64,000 nucleotides of DNA from NCBI RefSeq assembly GCF_900116605.1, contig NZ_FPBC01000004.1, forward strand, positions 248,001-312,000, read 5' to 3'. This DNA is from Pseudomonas marincola. Its GTDB lineage: Bacteria; Pseudomonadota; Gammaproteobacteria; Pseudomonadales; Pseudomonadaceae. Below are positions 18,789 to 27,615 of this stretch, in pieces. The notes under the pieces are model-generated. The model saw only the letters and a list, made by a program, of their open reading frames with translations. It was not told the DNA's origin and made no database searches. The position numbers and the translations under genes are program-made. Position 1 is the stretch's first letter. Each line of letters begins with the position of its first letter.

Positions 18789-18809
18789 ATATCGGCATAT
18801 CCGATGTAT
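18789..18809. promoter_or_regulatory. Palindromic site between the ureohydrolase and LysR genes
   Basis: ATCGG-CATAT-CCGAT (18791-18805) is a perfect 5-bp inverted repeat flanked by TAT on each side, within the short divergent promoter region. It has the T-N11-A character of LysR-family boxes and is the natural candidate operator for the adjacent LysR regulator. Confidence 0.6.
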
Positions 18810-18829
18810 AAAAGTGCGAGGGTGCTTGA

Positions 18830-19768
18830 ATGATTCAGCTGCATGACGTCGACTTAAAACTGCTCAGGGTCTTTGCAGCAATCGTTAAATGCGGTGGGTT
18901 TTCTGCAGCTCAGGCTGCGCTCAATGCAGGCCAATCAACCATCAGCGAACAGATGGCACACCTCGAAACCCGGCTTGGGGTGAAGCTCTGCCAGCGCGGC
19001 CGAAGTGGCTTCCAACTAACCGAACAAGGCGTGGCCATTCATGAAGCGACGCTGCGCTTGCTGGCCGCCGTCGAGCACTTTTGCTCGGATGCAGACGTAC
19101 TTAAACAGGACATCAGCGGCCAGCTCAATCTGGGCATAATCGATAGCACCATCAGTGATCCCGATTCGCCTATACCGCGAACCACGCAGCGCTTTGTATC
19201 CCGAGGGCATGATGTGCACCTCAACGTTTACGTCGGTTCGCCTGCCGAGCTGGAAGAACGGGTACTTGATGGTCGCCTGCATCTGGCGGTTGGCCACTTC
19301 CCCATCCACGTGCCAGGCCTGCATTATTCATCGCTCTATCAGGAAGCACTGGGCGTGTATTGCGGTCGCCGCCATCCGCTGTTCGCGAGCAAAGCCCAGG
19401 GCGCGGATCAGCTCAAGGAAATATCAGAAAGTCGAATCGTGGCTCGGGGCTATATGCAACAGCATGACTTGGAGCAGTTGGGCGTGAGCAAAGCGGCCGC
19501 AACAGTCGATAACATCGAAGCGACTGCCATTCTGATTATTTCAGGCGCTTACATCGGCCTTCTGCCCACACACTTTGCGGCGCAGTGGGTCAAAAATGGT
19601 GAAATGCGCCAGCTAATCCCCAACCAGTTACAGCTCATGTCACCTTTCGATCTCATCAGCCGCCGAGGGGTTGTTCCGCCACCCATACTTCAAGCATTCC
19701 TGGAGGACCTGGCGGCCTGTTCACGTCAAAACGGCTTGGACTCAACGGTCTTCGCCAATAAAAGTTGA
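18830..19768 (+). CDS. LysR-family transcriptional regulator
   Basis: A 312-residue LysR protein. The N-terminal winged helix-turn-helix is LKLLRVFAAIVKCGGFSAAQAALNAGQSTISEQMAHLETRLG (about residues 9-50), followed by a typical effector-binding domain. It is transcribed divergently from the ureohydrolase operon with a palindrome in between, so it very likely controls that operon. The effector is unknown. Confidence 0.93.
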   Translation: MIQLHDVDLKLLRVFAAIVKCGGFSAAQAALNAGQSTISEQMAHLETRLGVKLCQRGRSGFQLTEQGVAIHEATLRLLAAVEHFCSDADVLKQDISGQLNLGIIDSTISDPDSPIPRTTQRFVSRGHDVHLNVYVGSPAELEERVLDGRLHLAVGHFPIHVPGLHYSSLYQEALGVYCGRRHPLFASKAQGADQLKEISESRIVARGYMQQHDLEQLGVSKAAATVDNIEATAILIISGAYIGLLPTHFAAQWVKNGEMRQLIPNQLQLMSPFDLISRRGVVPPPILQAFLEDLAACSRQNGLDSTVFANKS

Positions 19769-19883
19769 ATGTCCGCGTTTGCTTCAAAAGCGCTGTGAAA
19801 CTACTTTAGTCGCTAAGTGCATTGGCATCTGCAGACCGGCTGGTGCTAATACTCCCCCTACTTCTGCCCTATAAGAGCATGTG

Positions 19884-21383
19884 ATGAAATCCCCAGCAGG
19901 CCTACTGTTGTCTGGAGTTGAACTGGACCGTACCAGCACGACGCCTCTGTACCGCCAACTCTACCTGCAGATTCGCAAACAGATATTAACGGGCAGGCTT
20001 CAAGGGGGAACGCGGCTACCTTCAACCCGCACTTTGAGCAAAGAGCTGGAACTATCGCGCATCACAATTCTCAACGCCTTTGACCAACTGACAGCTGAAG
20101 GTTTTCTGGCCTCACGCAGTGGCGCCGGAACTTATGTAGACAGCGAGTGGGACAGTCGCGCAATCGCCGAAAATGGTATCCAGCAGCAGCCACCACGCCT
20201 GTCCACGATGAGCCAATCACTGCTGTCCATGCGCAGCAACCATTTCCAAGGCATCTCTTACGCTGATTGGAACCCCGCAAGCCCAACCTCCTTTCTACCC
20301 AGCCACAGCACATACGAGTCGTTTCCTCAAAATACCTGGAAACGACTGATGAATCGTCATTTGCAGAAACCCTCCAAGGCCATGCTCGGCTATGGCGAAT
20401 TACAAGGGTTGCAGGAGTTGCGCAAGGCGATTGCTGATTACGTATTCGACTCACGTGGTATCGATTGCACGTCTGAGCAAGTGGTGATTGTCAGCGGCGC
20501 CCAGCAAGCTTTCAATTTGCTCGGAATGCTCTTGCTCAATCCGCAAGATACCGTGTGGATGGAAGACCCGGGGCATATTGCAGCACGGATTGCCTTTCAG
20601 GCCCACGGTTGCCAGATAGTCCCATTGCGCATAGATGCACAAGGGATCGATATCGAGCAAGGACTGCGTGAGTGCCCCGATGCCCGACTGGTTTTCACCA
20701 CGCCTTCGCGCCAGCACCCACTGGGTACAACCTTGAGTTATACGCGCAGGCTGGAACTCATTGACTGGGCGGCTCGAAATCACAGCTGGATTATTGAGGA
20801 TGACTGCGACAGTGAATTCCGTTACAGCGGCCGTCCGCTCCCTGCACTCTGTGCAATGGATCAATGGGATCGGGTGATCTACGTTGGGACATTCAGCAAA
20901 GTGCTTTATCCCTCTCTGCGCCTGGGTTATGTGATTCTGCCACCTGCACTGGTCGAGCCCATGTGCACCATCCGCGCAGTAATGGACCGCAGCCCTCCGA
21001 CTTTACTGCAAGCAGTTACCGCTGACTTCATGCGCGAAGGTCATTTTCTCGGCCACATCCGCCGCATGCGCACGCTTTATCAAGCACGCCAGGAGGCATT
21101 ACTTGAACAGCTTCAGAAAAACTTGGGAGATTTCATTACCGTTGCCCCGGTTGACGCCGGAATGCACCTCATCGCCTGGCTGCCGCCCAGCCTCAATGCC
21201 GACACAGTCGCCAAAGAACTTAGCCTACACAACATTCACACCTATGCATTGAGCGACTATTGCCTGCAACCGTATCTGCCCCCAGCCCTGTTAATTGGCT
21301 TTGCCGGCGTGCCGCAAGATCAGGCGGAAGAGCGGGTGGCAGCACTGGTATTAGCGCTGCGCAAAATGGGGCATGACGTTTAA
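19884..21383 (+). CDS. MocR/GntR-type regulator with aminotransferase domain
   Basis: A protein of about 499 residues. An N-terminal GntR winged helix (TTPLYRQLYLQIRKQILTGRL... RITILNAFDQLTAEGF) is joined to a class I aminotransferase fold. The PLP lysine is in GTFSKVLYPSLRLGYV (about residue 330). This is the MocR/PdxR architecture, a PLP-dependent regulator of amine metabolism. GTG at 19881 directly precedes the ATG used here. The gene ends in a hairpin terminator. Targets may be the neighbouring ureohydrolase or isomerase operons. Confidence 0.92.
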   Translation: MKSPAGLLLSGVELDRTSTTPLYRQLYLQIRKQILTGRLQGGTRLPSTRTLSKELELSRITILNAFDQLTAEGFLASRSGAGTYVDSEWDSRAIAENGIQQQPPRLSTMSQSLLSMRSNHFQGISYADWNPASPTSFLPSHSTYESFPQNTWKRLMNRHLQKPSKAMLGYGELQGLQELRKAIADYVFDSRGIDCTSEQVVIVSGAQQAFNLLGMLLLNPQDTVWMEDPGHIAARIAFQAHGCQIVPLRIDAQGIDIEQGLRECPDARLVFTTPSRQHPLGTTLSYTRRLELIDWAARNHSWIIEDDCDSEFRYSGRPLPALCAMDQWDRVIYVGTFSKVLYPSLRLGYVILPPALVEPMCTIRAVMDRSPPTLLQAVTADFMREGHFLGHIRRMRTLYQARQEALLEQLQKNLGDFITVAPVDAGMHLIAWLPPSLNADTVAKELSLHNIHTYALSDYCLQPYLPPALLIGFAGVPQDQAEERVAALVLALRKMGHDV

Positions 21384-21418
21384 GACCACTCTGGAGTAAA
21401 AGTGGTCTTAATATTTAA
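21382..21418 (+). terminator. Terminator after the MocR gene
   Basis: AAGACCACT (21382-21390), overlapping the stop codon, pairs with AGTGGTCTT (21401-21409) across a 10-nt loop. An A/T-rich tail containing ATATTTAAATTTT follows. Confidence 0.65.
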
Positions 21419-21503
21419 ATTTTAATGGATCTATCGAGAGTTCCTGTCTGGCGCGATAAAGGCTGCGCCGGTAGACCCGGTGTCTGCACTAGGAACGATT
21501 CGA

Positions 21504-22562
21504 ATGAACAAAATACAAGAACGATTCAATGTCTTGCTCCGCCACAAAGCCGAAGATGCGGCAGCACCTCCGGAACTAACCAAACAACTGGCCCACCAAC
21601 TTCTCGACAAGCTCGCACAAGTACGCCTCTTTGCGCATGCGTACCCCTTGCTGACCAACCTGACTCACGGGGCGCTTAAACCCGCCGACTTACTCGACTT
21701 TGCCTATCGCAATGAACTGCATGGCCTAAGCCTGCACTTACTCGATGGTGAGGAAAATAGTCTGTCGCAAATGACGCCGGAACAGCTTCAGGCGTTCAGG
21801 GACAAAGCCAATCACTTAGGGCTGGATGTCCATCTTGAAATCAGCAGCACGCTGAAAAAAGATGTGGATCAAGTAATCGCCATTGCTACTGCGATAGGAA
21901 CTCGCAATATTCGCGTCTACTCCCGCTACGAAGGCACTTTGTCACGGGTTATGGACATGATTGAGTCCGACCTGCACTACCTCGCCAAACAGGCTGATGC
22001 ACACGACCTGTACTTCGATTTTGAGCAGCATGAAGAACTTAAAAGCACTGAAATAGCTCAACTCTTAAGCCGCCTCAACCACCCTCGCCTGCATGCGCTC
22101 TTCGACTTCGGCAATATGATCAACGCATACGAGGCACCACTCGAAGCCTTGCAAAGTCTCGCGCCGCATATCCGTCAGACCCACCTCAAAGGTGTGCGTA
22201 TTGTCCCTGAAAACAATGGCTTCGGACATTACGGAGTGCTGCAAGGAAGTGTTGAAGATGACTTACCCAACGCGCGGATGATGTTTGAGTTACTGCTCCT
22301 TGGAGAGCAATCCCCGCAAGTCATTGCGTTCATCCTGGAGCAGGAAAATCACTATATAGCGCCGGCTTTCCGCCAGTCCGATGAAGCTCAGGACCCCTTC
22401 ATTGCTTACCGAGAAATGAGCGAGACCCCACTCCCGTGTGGTTACTCACTCGAGCAGATGATGGCGGATGAGCACCGCTGGGCGAATAACCAGATTACCT
22501 ACGTGCGCGGGCTTCTTAACGAGTTTCGCACCTTAGCCGAGTTATCACTGGCCAGCGAGTAA
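21504..22562 (+). CDS. TIM-barrel sugar phosphate isomerase/epimerase-like protein
   Basis: About 352 residues of the xylose isomerase-like (AP endonuclease 2) TIM-barrel family. Strands end in metal-ligand-like residues: HLEISSTLKKD, YFDFEQHE, LHALFDFGNM and RQTHLKGVRI. AGGAA sits 8 nt before the ATG at 21504, which is preferred to a GTG eight codons upstream. It is co-directional with and 58 nt from an MFS gene, suggesting uptake plus isomerisation of a sugar-like or hydroxy-acid compound. The substrate is unknown. Confidence 0.82.
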   Translation: MNKIQERFNVLLRHKAEDAAAPPELTKQLAHQLLDKLAQVRLFAHAYPLLTNLTHGALKPADLLDFAYRNELHGLSLHLLDGEENSLSQMTPEQLQAFRDKANHLGLDVHLEISSTLKKDVDQVIAIATAIGTRNIRVYSRYEGTLSRVMDMIESDLHYLAKQADAHDLYFDFEQHEELKSTEIAQLLSRLNHPRLHALFDFGNMINAYEAPLEALQSLAPHIRQTHLKGVRIVPENNGFGHYGVLQGSVEDDLPNARMMFELLLLGEQSPQVIAFILEQENHYIAPAFRQSDEAQDPFIAYREMSETPLPCGYSLEQMMADEHRWANNQITYVRGLLNEFRTLAELSLASE

Positions 22563-22620
22563 ACCGCTGGCGTGACACCGCAATCGGCAATGTTAATCCC
22601 ATTTCGACTGGAGAATAATA

Positions 22621-23886
22621 ATGACAGCACGTGATAAGGCCAAATGGCTAAGATTCCTTGTATTAGTAATCGGTGGTGGAACGATCTACAAGCTGGCGAA
22701 CTTGAAGGACGCCTTCTATGTACCCATGCAGGAATACATGGGCTTAACCCACACTGAAATAGGTATGTTACTGAGTGCCAATGCGATCATCGCGACAGCC
22801 CTTTTTGTTTTGGGTGGCGTACTTGCAGACCGGTTTGATACTCGCAAGCTAATCCCTATTGGCCTGATCGGAACGGGCAGCCTGGGTCTTTACCTCGCGA
22901 CCTTTCCGCCATTTAACAGTCTCATGGTTGTATTCAGCCTGCTTGCCGTATGTGCAGACTGCATATTCTGGCCCGCACTGCTTAAAGCCATCCGCAACCT
23001 TGGGAATGATAACGAACAGGGAAGGCTCTTCGGTTTTCTGGAGGGCGGACGTGGTGTTGTGGACACCCTCGTTGCATTCTCGGCTCTGGGTGTCTTCGTA
23101 GCCATGGGCTCAGGTGCTGAAGGCTTGAAGTCAGCCATTATTTTTTATTCGGTTATCGACATCCTGGCAGGCACTCTGACCTGGCTCCTACTTAAGGACA
23201 ATGCAACCTACGCACCCACGACGCCGCAAAACAGCATGGCAAATCTGTTCGAGGCAATTAAGGTTCCAGGCATCTGGCTGGTCAGCCTCAACGTGTTCAT
23301 GGTGTATATCGTCTATTGCGGCCTGACATATTTCATCCCTTATCTAAAGGACATGTACGAACTGCCCGTAGCGTTGGTAGGTGCTTACGGCATTATCAAC
23401 CAATACTTCTTGAAAGTTTTGGGCGGTCCGTCAGGTGGGTTTATTGCCGACAAGCATTTCAAAAGCTCAAGCCGATATTTGAAGTGGGCGTTCTTGGCAC
23501 TGCTTCCAACTATGGCAATCATCGTCCTGATTCCCAAAAGCCATACCTTCATTTATGCCGCGATGGCAGCCACCCTCTCCTTTGCGCTTATCGTGTTCTC
23601 GATGCGTGGGGTGTTCTGGGCACCAATGGGAGAAGTCAATATCCCTCGCCACATCACCGGCTCTGCTTTTGGAATTGGCTGCCTCATCGGTTATGCCCCC
23701 GGCATGTTCGCCTACGTTATCTACGGCGCAATCCTCGATAAATTCCCAGGACAAACCGGTTACAACTACGTGTTTAGCTTGATGAGTATATTGGCCATTA
23801 TTGGCTTCATCGTCTCCAGCCAACTGTGCCGCGCAACCCGAAGCAAAGTCGCAGTTGTCGACGAGAACGCTGTAGCGCAAAGCTGA
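22621..23886 (+). CDS. MFS transporter
   Basis: A 421-residue twelve-helix major facilitator with the loop 2-3 motif as GGVLADRFDTRKLIPIG (about residues 61-77). It follows the TIM-barrel gene in the same direction and is closed by a perfect 11-bp hairpin after the stop. It probably imports the substrate of that enzyme. The specificity is not readable. Confidence 0.88.
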   Translation: MTARDKAKWLRFLVLVIGGGTIYKLANLKDAFYVPMQEYMGLTHTEIGMLLSANAIIATALFVLGGVLADRFDTRKLIPIGLIGTGSLGLYLATFPPFNSLMVVFSLLAVCADCIFWPALLKAIRNLGNDNEQGRLFGFLEGGRGVVDTLVAFSALGVFVAMGSGAEGLKSAIIFYSVIDILAGTLTWLLLKDNATYAPTTPQNSMANLFEAIKVPGIWLVSLNVFMVYIVYCGLTYFIPYLKDMYELPVALVGAYGIINQYFLKVLGGPSGGFIADKHFKSSSRYLKWAFLALLPTMAIIVLIPKSHTFIYAAMAATLSFALIVFSMRGVFWAPMGEVNIPRHITGSAFGIGCLIGYAPGMFAYVIYGAILDKFPGQTGYNYVFSLMSILAIIGFIVSSQLCRATRSKVAVVDENAVAQS

Positions 23887-23899
23887 TAACGCAACAGAT

Positions 23900-23934
23900 A
23901 CTGGAGAGGCCAGACCTTAATCTGCCTCTCCAGT
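23900..23934 (+). terminator. Hairpin after the MFS gene
   Basis: ACTGGAGAGGC (23900-23910) pairs perfectly with GCCTCTCCAGT (23924-23934) across a 13-nt loop. No clear T-run follows. From here to 24664 I see no credible gene, only the tRNA-end scar described separately. Confidence 0.6.
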
Positions 23935-24226
23935 CGAATGAATGCTCTACTCCTGACTGAACGGCAGACACTAATTTTCAATACGGCTAACCTGTTAAAT
24001 CGCGTAGACCGTCAATTCAATGTCCAGCAGCACAAATTGCGCAACATCGAGCGATTAACGCTATTCAATCGTCGTTGGATTACAGGCCGTATTTAAGCTC
24101 AGGACTCGATCAAGTTAGGTCCATGGTGAGTTACAGCTACTGCTAGACTAGAACTGAGGCACAAAATTTCCGCTGCACCAATTTTGCGCCTGCCAGCCTT
24201 CGACACATTGCATGCCCAGAAAAACA

Positions 24227-24261
24227 AAAACCCCCGAAACGCTAAGCATTTCAGGGGTTTA
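24227..24261 (-). terminator. Rho-independent terminator of a lost minus-strand tRNA
   Basis: On the minus strand, AACCCCTGAAA pairs with TTTCGGGGGTT (one mismatch) across a short loop and is followed by TTTTTGTTTTT. It lies 12 nt downstream of the CCA of the tRNA fragment, where a tRNA terminator should be. Confidence 0.8.
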
Positions 24262-24272
24262 AGTATTGAATA

Positions 24273-24302
24273 GTGGCGGGAAGATAGGGATTTGAACGCT
24301 AG
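24273..24302 (-). other. Displaced tRNA 3' end, candidate attachment-site scar
   Basis: Read on the minus strand the segment ends TTCAAATCCCTA then TCTTCCCGCCA: a T-loop, a T-stem 3' arm, an acceptor 3' arm, a discriminator and CCA. The matching T-stem 5' arm is nearly complete (TAGCG against CCCTA, one mismatch), but the anticodon, D-arm and 5' acceptor are absent. A 3' end with its own terminator and no body is what remains when an element integrates in a tRNA and supplies a new 3' end at the other junction. The isotype cannot be read. Confidence 0.7.
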
Positions 24303-24664
24303 TAGTAAACTCTGTATACCGCTGCAGACCGCAGAAAACCAAGAAGTAGGAATTTCTTAACGGTCTAGAAAGGCCCAAGGCGGCCTCATTTTTGCCCAAA
24401 TTCTGCCCAAAAAATCTCTAGCTATCGCGCATCTAAATTAAAGCCCCTGGCACGTAGGGTCTTGGTTATTCTTGATCGACAGCTGCTGGCTGGTTTACGG
24501 CTCTTCTGCACAAGCCGCTATTGGCCAAAAGCAGATTCCCGCAGCCTTATCAGGCTCCAGCTGAGGCGTGTAAACGTCTACGAAACCAGGGGCGATTCAT
24601 TGCCAGAGAGTCGCAAAGCGGCACACGGTCGATCACGGATGTCCAAGATAGCTAAATAACTGAT
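24303..24664. other. Non-coding island edge
   Basis: About 360 bp with no credible gene. It contains a repeated TTTTTGCCCAAA / TTCTGCCCAAAAAA stretch (24389-24414), of the kind often seen next to tRNA-integrating phage-type elements. A short plus-strand open frame at 24462-24659 has no features of a real protein. No integrase gene is present, so if this is an island edge the integrase is lost or at the other end. Confidence 0.4.
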
Positions 24665-25522
24665 TCAATCCCGAGGCTTACTGTAATAACCGACTGCTAC
24701 AAGATAGTGATCAACCTTGCGAAGCAAGGCATGTTTGTCTTCGATTTTCCCGGTAACCGGGTTCTTCCAGAGGTAGTCATAATCACCACGCTCAGCTGTG
24801 GCCATTAGTTTTAGTATCGGCGCGCCGACGGGCTTACCCTGAGTGTCGTTGATGGTTGAAAAATCAGCCCCGATCAGGCGCTGATTATAGCCGTGGGCGA
24901 CATAGCGCTTGTTCTTCAAGTCAATAATGAAAGCGTACAGGTCGTCCTCATGAAACTCTGCGGATAGTTCATTGATTGCTTGTATCGTGGCTTGTGGGTC
25001 TTTCTCCATTGCTAGCACGACACGATCCACAAAATTTTCGGCCTGCTGTGCGGTGGCTCTAGGCAGATACAGGCCAACGGCAATTATTCGGTCGTCTTCA
25101 CGCTGAAAATAAACCTTCTTGCGCTCAACACGTCCGTCTTGAGCATTCATCCAGCGATATTCGGCACTGTGAATCTTGCCTTCTGAGACACCCTCTAACA
25201 CGCTGGTCAATGCATGGCGTAAGTCAGGCTCAAGCGTATTCATGACATTGCGACCAATCAACACCGCAGAAGTCCCGCCACTAGCCAGCATGATGCCCTG
25301 AGAATCGATAACAAAGACATAATGCTCACCATCAATAAATTCTCCCTGGCGGCTAAAAGCAGCAAATGCCGCATCACCCTGCATACGGTAGTACTCAACA
25401 GCATTGTGTAACAGCTTTTGGGCATTGGCTTCCTGGGTTTCCTGCTCAGTGCTTGCACTGACAAAACCGACAGTGCCCAATACCAGCAGCAAGGCACAAC
25501 CTATTGAGTTAATGATGCGCAT
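24665..25522 (-). CDS. Exported double-Cache-domain protein
   Basis: A 285-residue protein with a signal peptide of about 23 residues (MRIINSIGCALLLVLGTVGFVSA). Two Cache-like modules follow (about residues 40-155 and 165-283), each with the YVFVIDSQGIMLASGG or YAFIIDLKNKRYVAHGYN type of strand-turn and a DYLWKNPVTGK segment. There is no kinase, chemotaxis or cyclase domain, so it is a free periplasmic ligand-binding protein rather than a receptor. It could pass a signal to a separate membrane partner. No gene partner is visible. Confidence 0.82.
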   Translation of the reverse strand: MRIINSIGCALLLVLGTVGFVSASTEQETQEANAQKLLHNAVEYYRMQGDAAFAAFSRQGEFIDGEHYVFVIDSQGIMLASGGTSAVLIGRNVMNTLEPDLRHALTSVLEGVSEGKIHSAEYRWMNAQDGRVERKKVYFQREDDRIIAVGLYLPRATAQQAENFVDRVVLAMEKDPQATIQAINELSAEFHEDDLYAFIIDLKNKRYVAHGYNQRLIGADFSTINDTQGKPVGAPILKLMATAERGDYDYLWKNPVTGKIEDKHALLRKVDHYLVAVGYYSKPRD

Positions 25523-25653
25523 ATATGTATGACTCCCTTTAGGCTATTCGCCTATGTATTATTAATTCAACGGTTCTAGCGTGGGGGTTACAAACACCGC
25601 CTGCAGCGACCTCTTTATTAGCGCTGTCAAGAGCACAATATCCAGCCGTACTT

Positions 25654-26856
25654 TCAAAGGCGGCTGGCTCTAAAGTACAAACCAAGCACGAGCACTAAGC
25701 CTGCCAACGACATCAGGGCAGCGCAGAGGAATACCTGTGCATAGCCAAAACCTGATGCGACCAGACCCATAACTGGTCCCGCCATGCCAACGGCTACGTC
25801 AAAGAACAACGAAAGTGCGCTAAGCGCCGAGTTACGGTTTGCTTCTGGGGTGCTTGCCAGTGTTTCGACGCCCAGGCCCGGATAGACCCACGACACACCA
25901 ACGCCAGTCAGCGCGCTGCCAGCAATGACTAATGCTGGCGACGGACCAAGCCAGACCAACAGCAATCCCACGCTCTGCACCAGCATGCAGACAGCAACAA
26001 CTTTGTAGCCGCGGAACCTGCTCAGTACGCCTGGCGTTGCTAATCGAGCGACGATAAAGCCTGTGCCGAATGCAGTTAGGCAATACGCAGCGTGCTCCCA
26101 GCCCAAGCTATCGAAATACAGCGCAATAAAAGCGGTGATGCCACCATAGCCAACAGAGCTACACACCAGTACCAGCCCGTTGGGCATTACCGCAAACAAT
26201 ACGCGGTGAAATGCCAGCCGCACGCCAGCCACTAACGGCGCTGCATTCTTGCTGAACGCAACCAGCACAAATATGCAGCCAAGCATTGCGGTAAAAAAAC
26301 CAATGCTGGCAACACCAAATTGATGCAGCAACCACACCCCTAGCGGGGCGCCCAACGCTGTGCCGCCATAAGCGGCAATACCATTCCAGGACATCACTTG
26401 CGCTGTGCGTGACGCGCCACAAAGGCCAATCGCCCAGGTGCAGCACGGCGTGGAAATCATTGCGGTTGATGCGCCCAGAATCAGCCTACTCGCTAGTAAT
26501 AAAGCCACGGAGAGCCAAACCTCGGTGTGTAGCAGAACTGCAAACGCGGTGCAGACGCCGCTAAGAATGAAACCGCTAAAGCCGCACATCACCGAGTATT
26601 TGGCGCCATATCGATCCGCCACACTGCCGGCCAACGGCCGCGCAATCAACGTGGCAAAATACTGCACGCTAATCACTATACCGGCCCAAATCGATGTTAA
26701 GCCTAGCTCGTTGAGCACGTAGCCCGGGAGCACAGCAAGCGGTAAGCCATTGCACACAAAGGAAACAAAGTTGAAGACGATAATCGACAGAATCAGCAAA
26801 TTGACTCGAGCGGTTTGACTTTCGCCGCCATGTACAGCACTGGTATCGCCCTTCAA
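25654..26856 (-). CDS. MFS transporter, YhhS-like
   Basis: A 400-residue twelve-helix major facilitator. The N-terminal half has LIARPLAGSVADRYGAK (about residues 70-86), the motif of the YhhS/arabinose-efflux-like group. The only suitable start is TTG at 26856. It follows the decayed hydrolase gene on the same strand, but nothing links it functionally to the downstream Cache gene. An exporter of a toxic intermediate or of the resin acid substrate is possible. Confidence 0.86.
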   Translation of the reverse strand: MKGDTSAVHGGESQTARVNLLILSIIVFNFVSFVCNGLPLAVLPGYVLNELGLTSIWAGIVISVQYFATLIARPLAGSVADRYGAKYSVMCGFSGFILSGVCTAFAVLLHTEVWLSVALLLASRLILGASTAMISTPCCTWAIGLCGASRTAQVMSWNGIAAYGGTALGAPLGVWLLHQFGVASIGFFTAMLGCIFVLVAFSKNAAPLVAGVRLAFHRVLFAVMPNGLVLVCSSVGYGGITAFIALYFDSLGWEHAAYCLTAFGTGFIVARLATPGVLSRFRGYKVVAVCMLVQSVGLLLVWLGPSPALVIAGSALTGVGVSWVYPGLGVETLASTPEANRNSALSALSLFFDVAVGMAGPVMGLVASGFGYAQVFLCAALMSLAGLVLVLGLYFRASRL

Positions 26857-26934
26857 ATTCTCAACTCGACTCCAAGTATCCCATCCGCAAGCAACTGTGG
26901 ATTGGAGATGAACAACTTATGGGGGGTGTCAATT

Positions 26935-27606
26935 TCTTGTACCTAGCTCGCCCCTGCTCTTTGGGAAAACGGCGCAGCCACGGCCCAGGCAAAATATCAT
27001 CGCGGAATTTGATGATGTCGATAACGGGAATATCCCCCGGATAATTGGCCCAAGAACCGGTTCACTGAACACGCAGTGTGCAGTCGAATCCTGGCTAATT
27101 TCGCTTAATAACCAGCCAAGGGTCTGCTCGCTAATATCTTGGCCAAACACTGCCATAGCCATCTCTTACGGGCTGGCCTTGATGAAATCCAAAGGCCAGC
27201 CGACATGTTCAGTTTTTTGGCCATGTAGTGTGTGGCCGAACAAGGCCAAGATAGACTGCCCTTCATCGGGAAACGCGCTGGTCAAATGCACCACATGAGC
27301 CTACAAATCTGGGGCGGCGGTCACGATCATCGGCTTGACTGCACCGGCGATAGAGTGGCCAAGTAGCACGGTTTGGCTCACGCCTAACTCATGCAGATCT
27401 TGGTTAAGCTCGGCAACCACATCGCTTAGTTGCAGAGCCGCAACATCGCGAACGCGCTTTTGACCACACTCCGGCATATTCAGCGTGAGAATCCACTCGA
27501 ACTTGCCGGGGTGTTGCTCCATTGCAGCAATAAAGGGTGCCCAGCACCACGAACCGTGCTTGCCACCATGCAATAGAACCAAATCAGTCATACGCAAACC
27601 CTGCAA
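26935..27606 (-). pseudogene. Decayed alpha/beta hydrolase gene
   Basis: The 5' part encodes a normal start of an alpha/beta hydrolase (MTDLVLLHGGKHGSWCWAPF from ATG 27591, then nucleophile Ser in LLGHSIAGAV). An in-frame TAG at 27301-27303 and TAA at 27166-27168 interrupt it. The typical C-terminal segment (WANYPGDIPVIDIIKFRDD, then LPGPWLRRFPKEQGR) is found only in another frame, so there is also a frameshift around 27.06 kb. The reading then runs on without a family C-terminus. It is the last gene of the acyl-CoA dehydrogenase block and is probably non-functional. Stop-codon read-through or sequencing error could be alternatives. Confidence 0.8.
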
Positions 27607-27615
27607 CGGCCTTCA

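Noticed and set aside
24462..24659. 65-codon open frame near the tRNA scar, considered as an integrase remnant
   Set aside because: No tyrosine-recombinase motif (R...HxxR...Y) is present, and there is no ribosome site or homology-like pattern.
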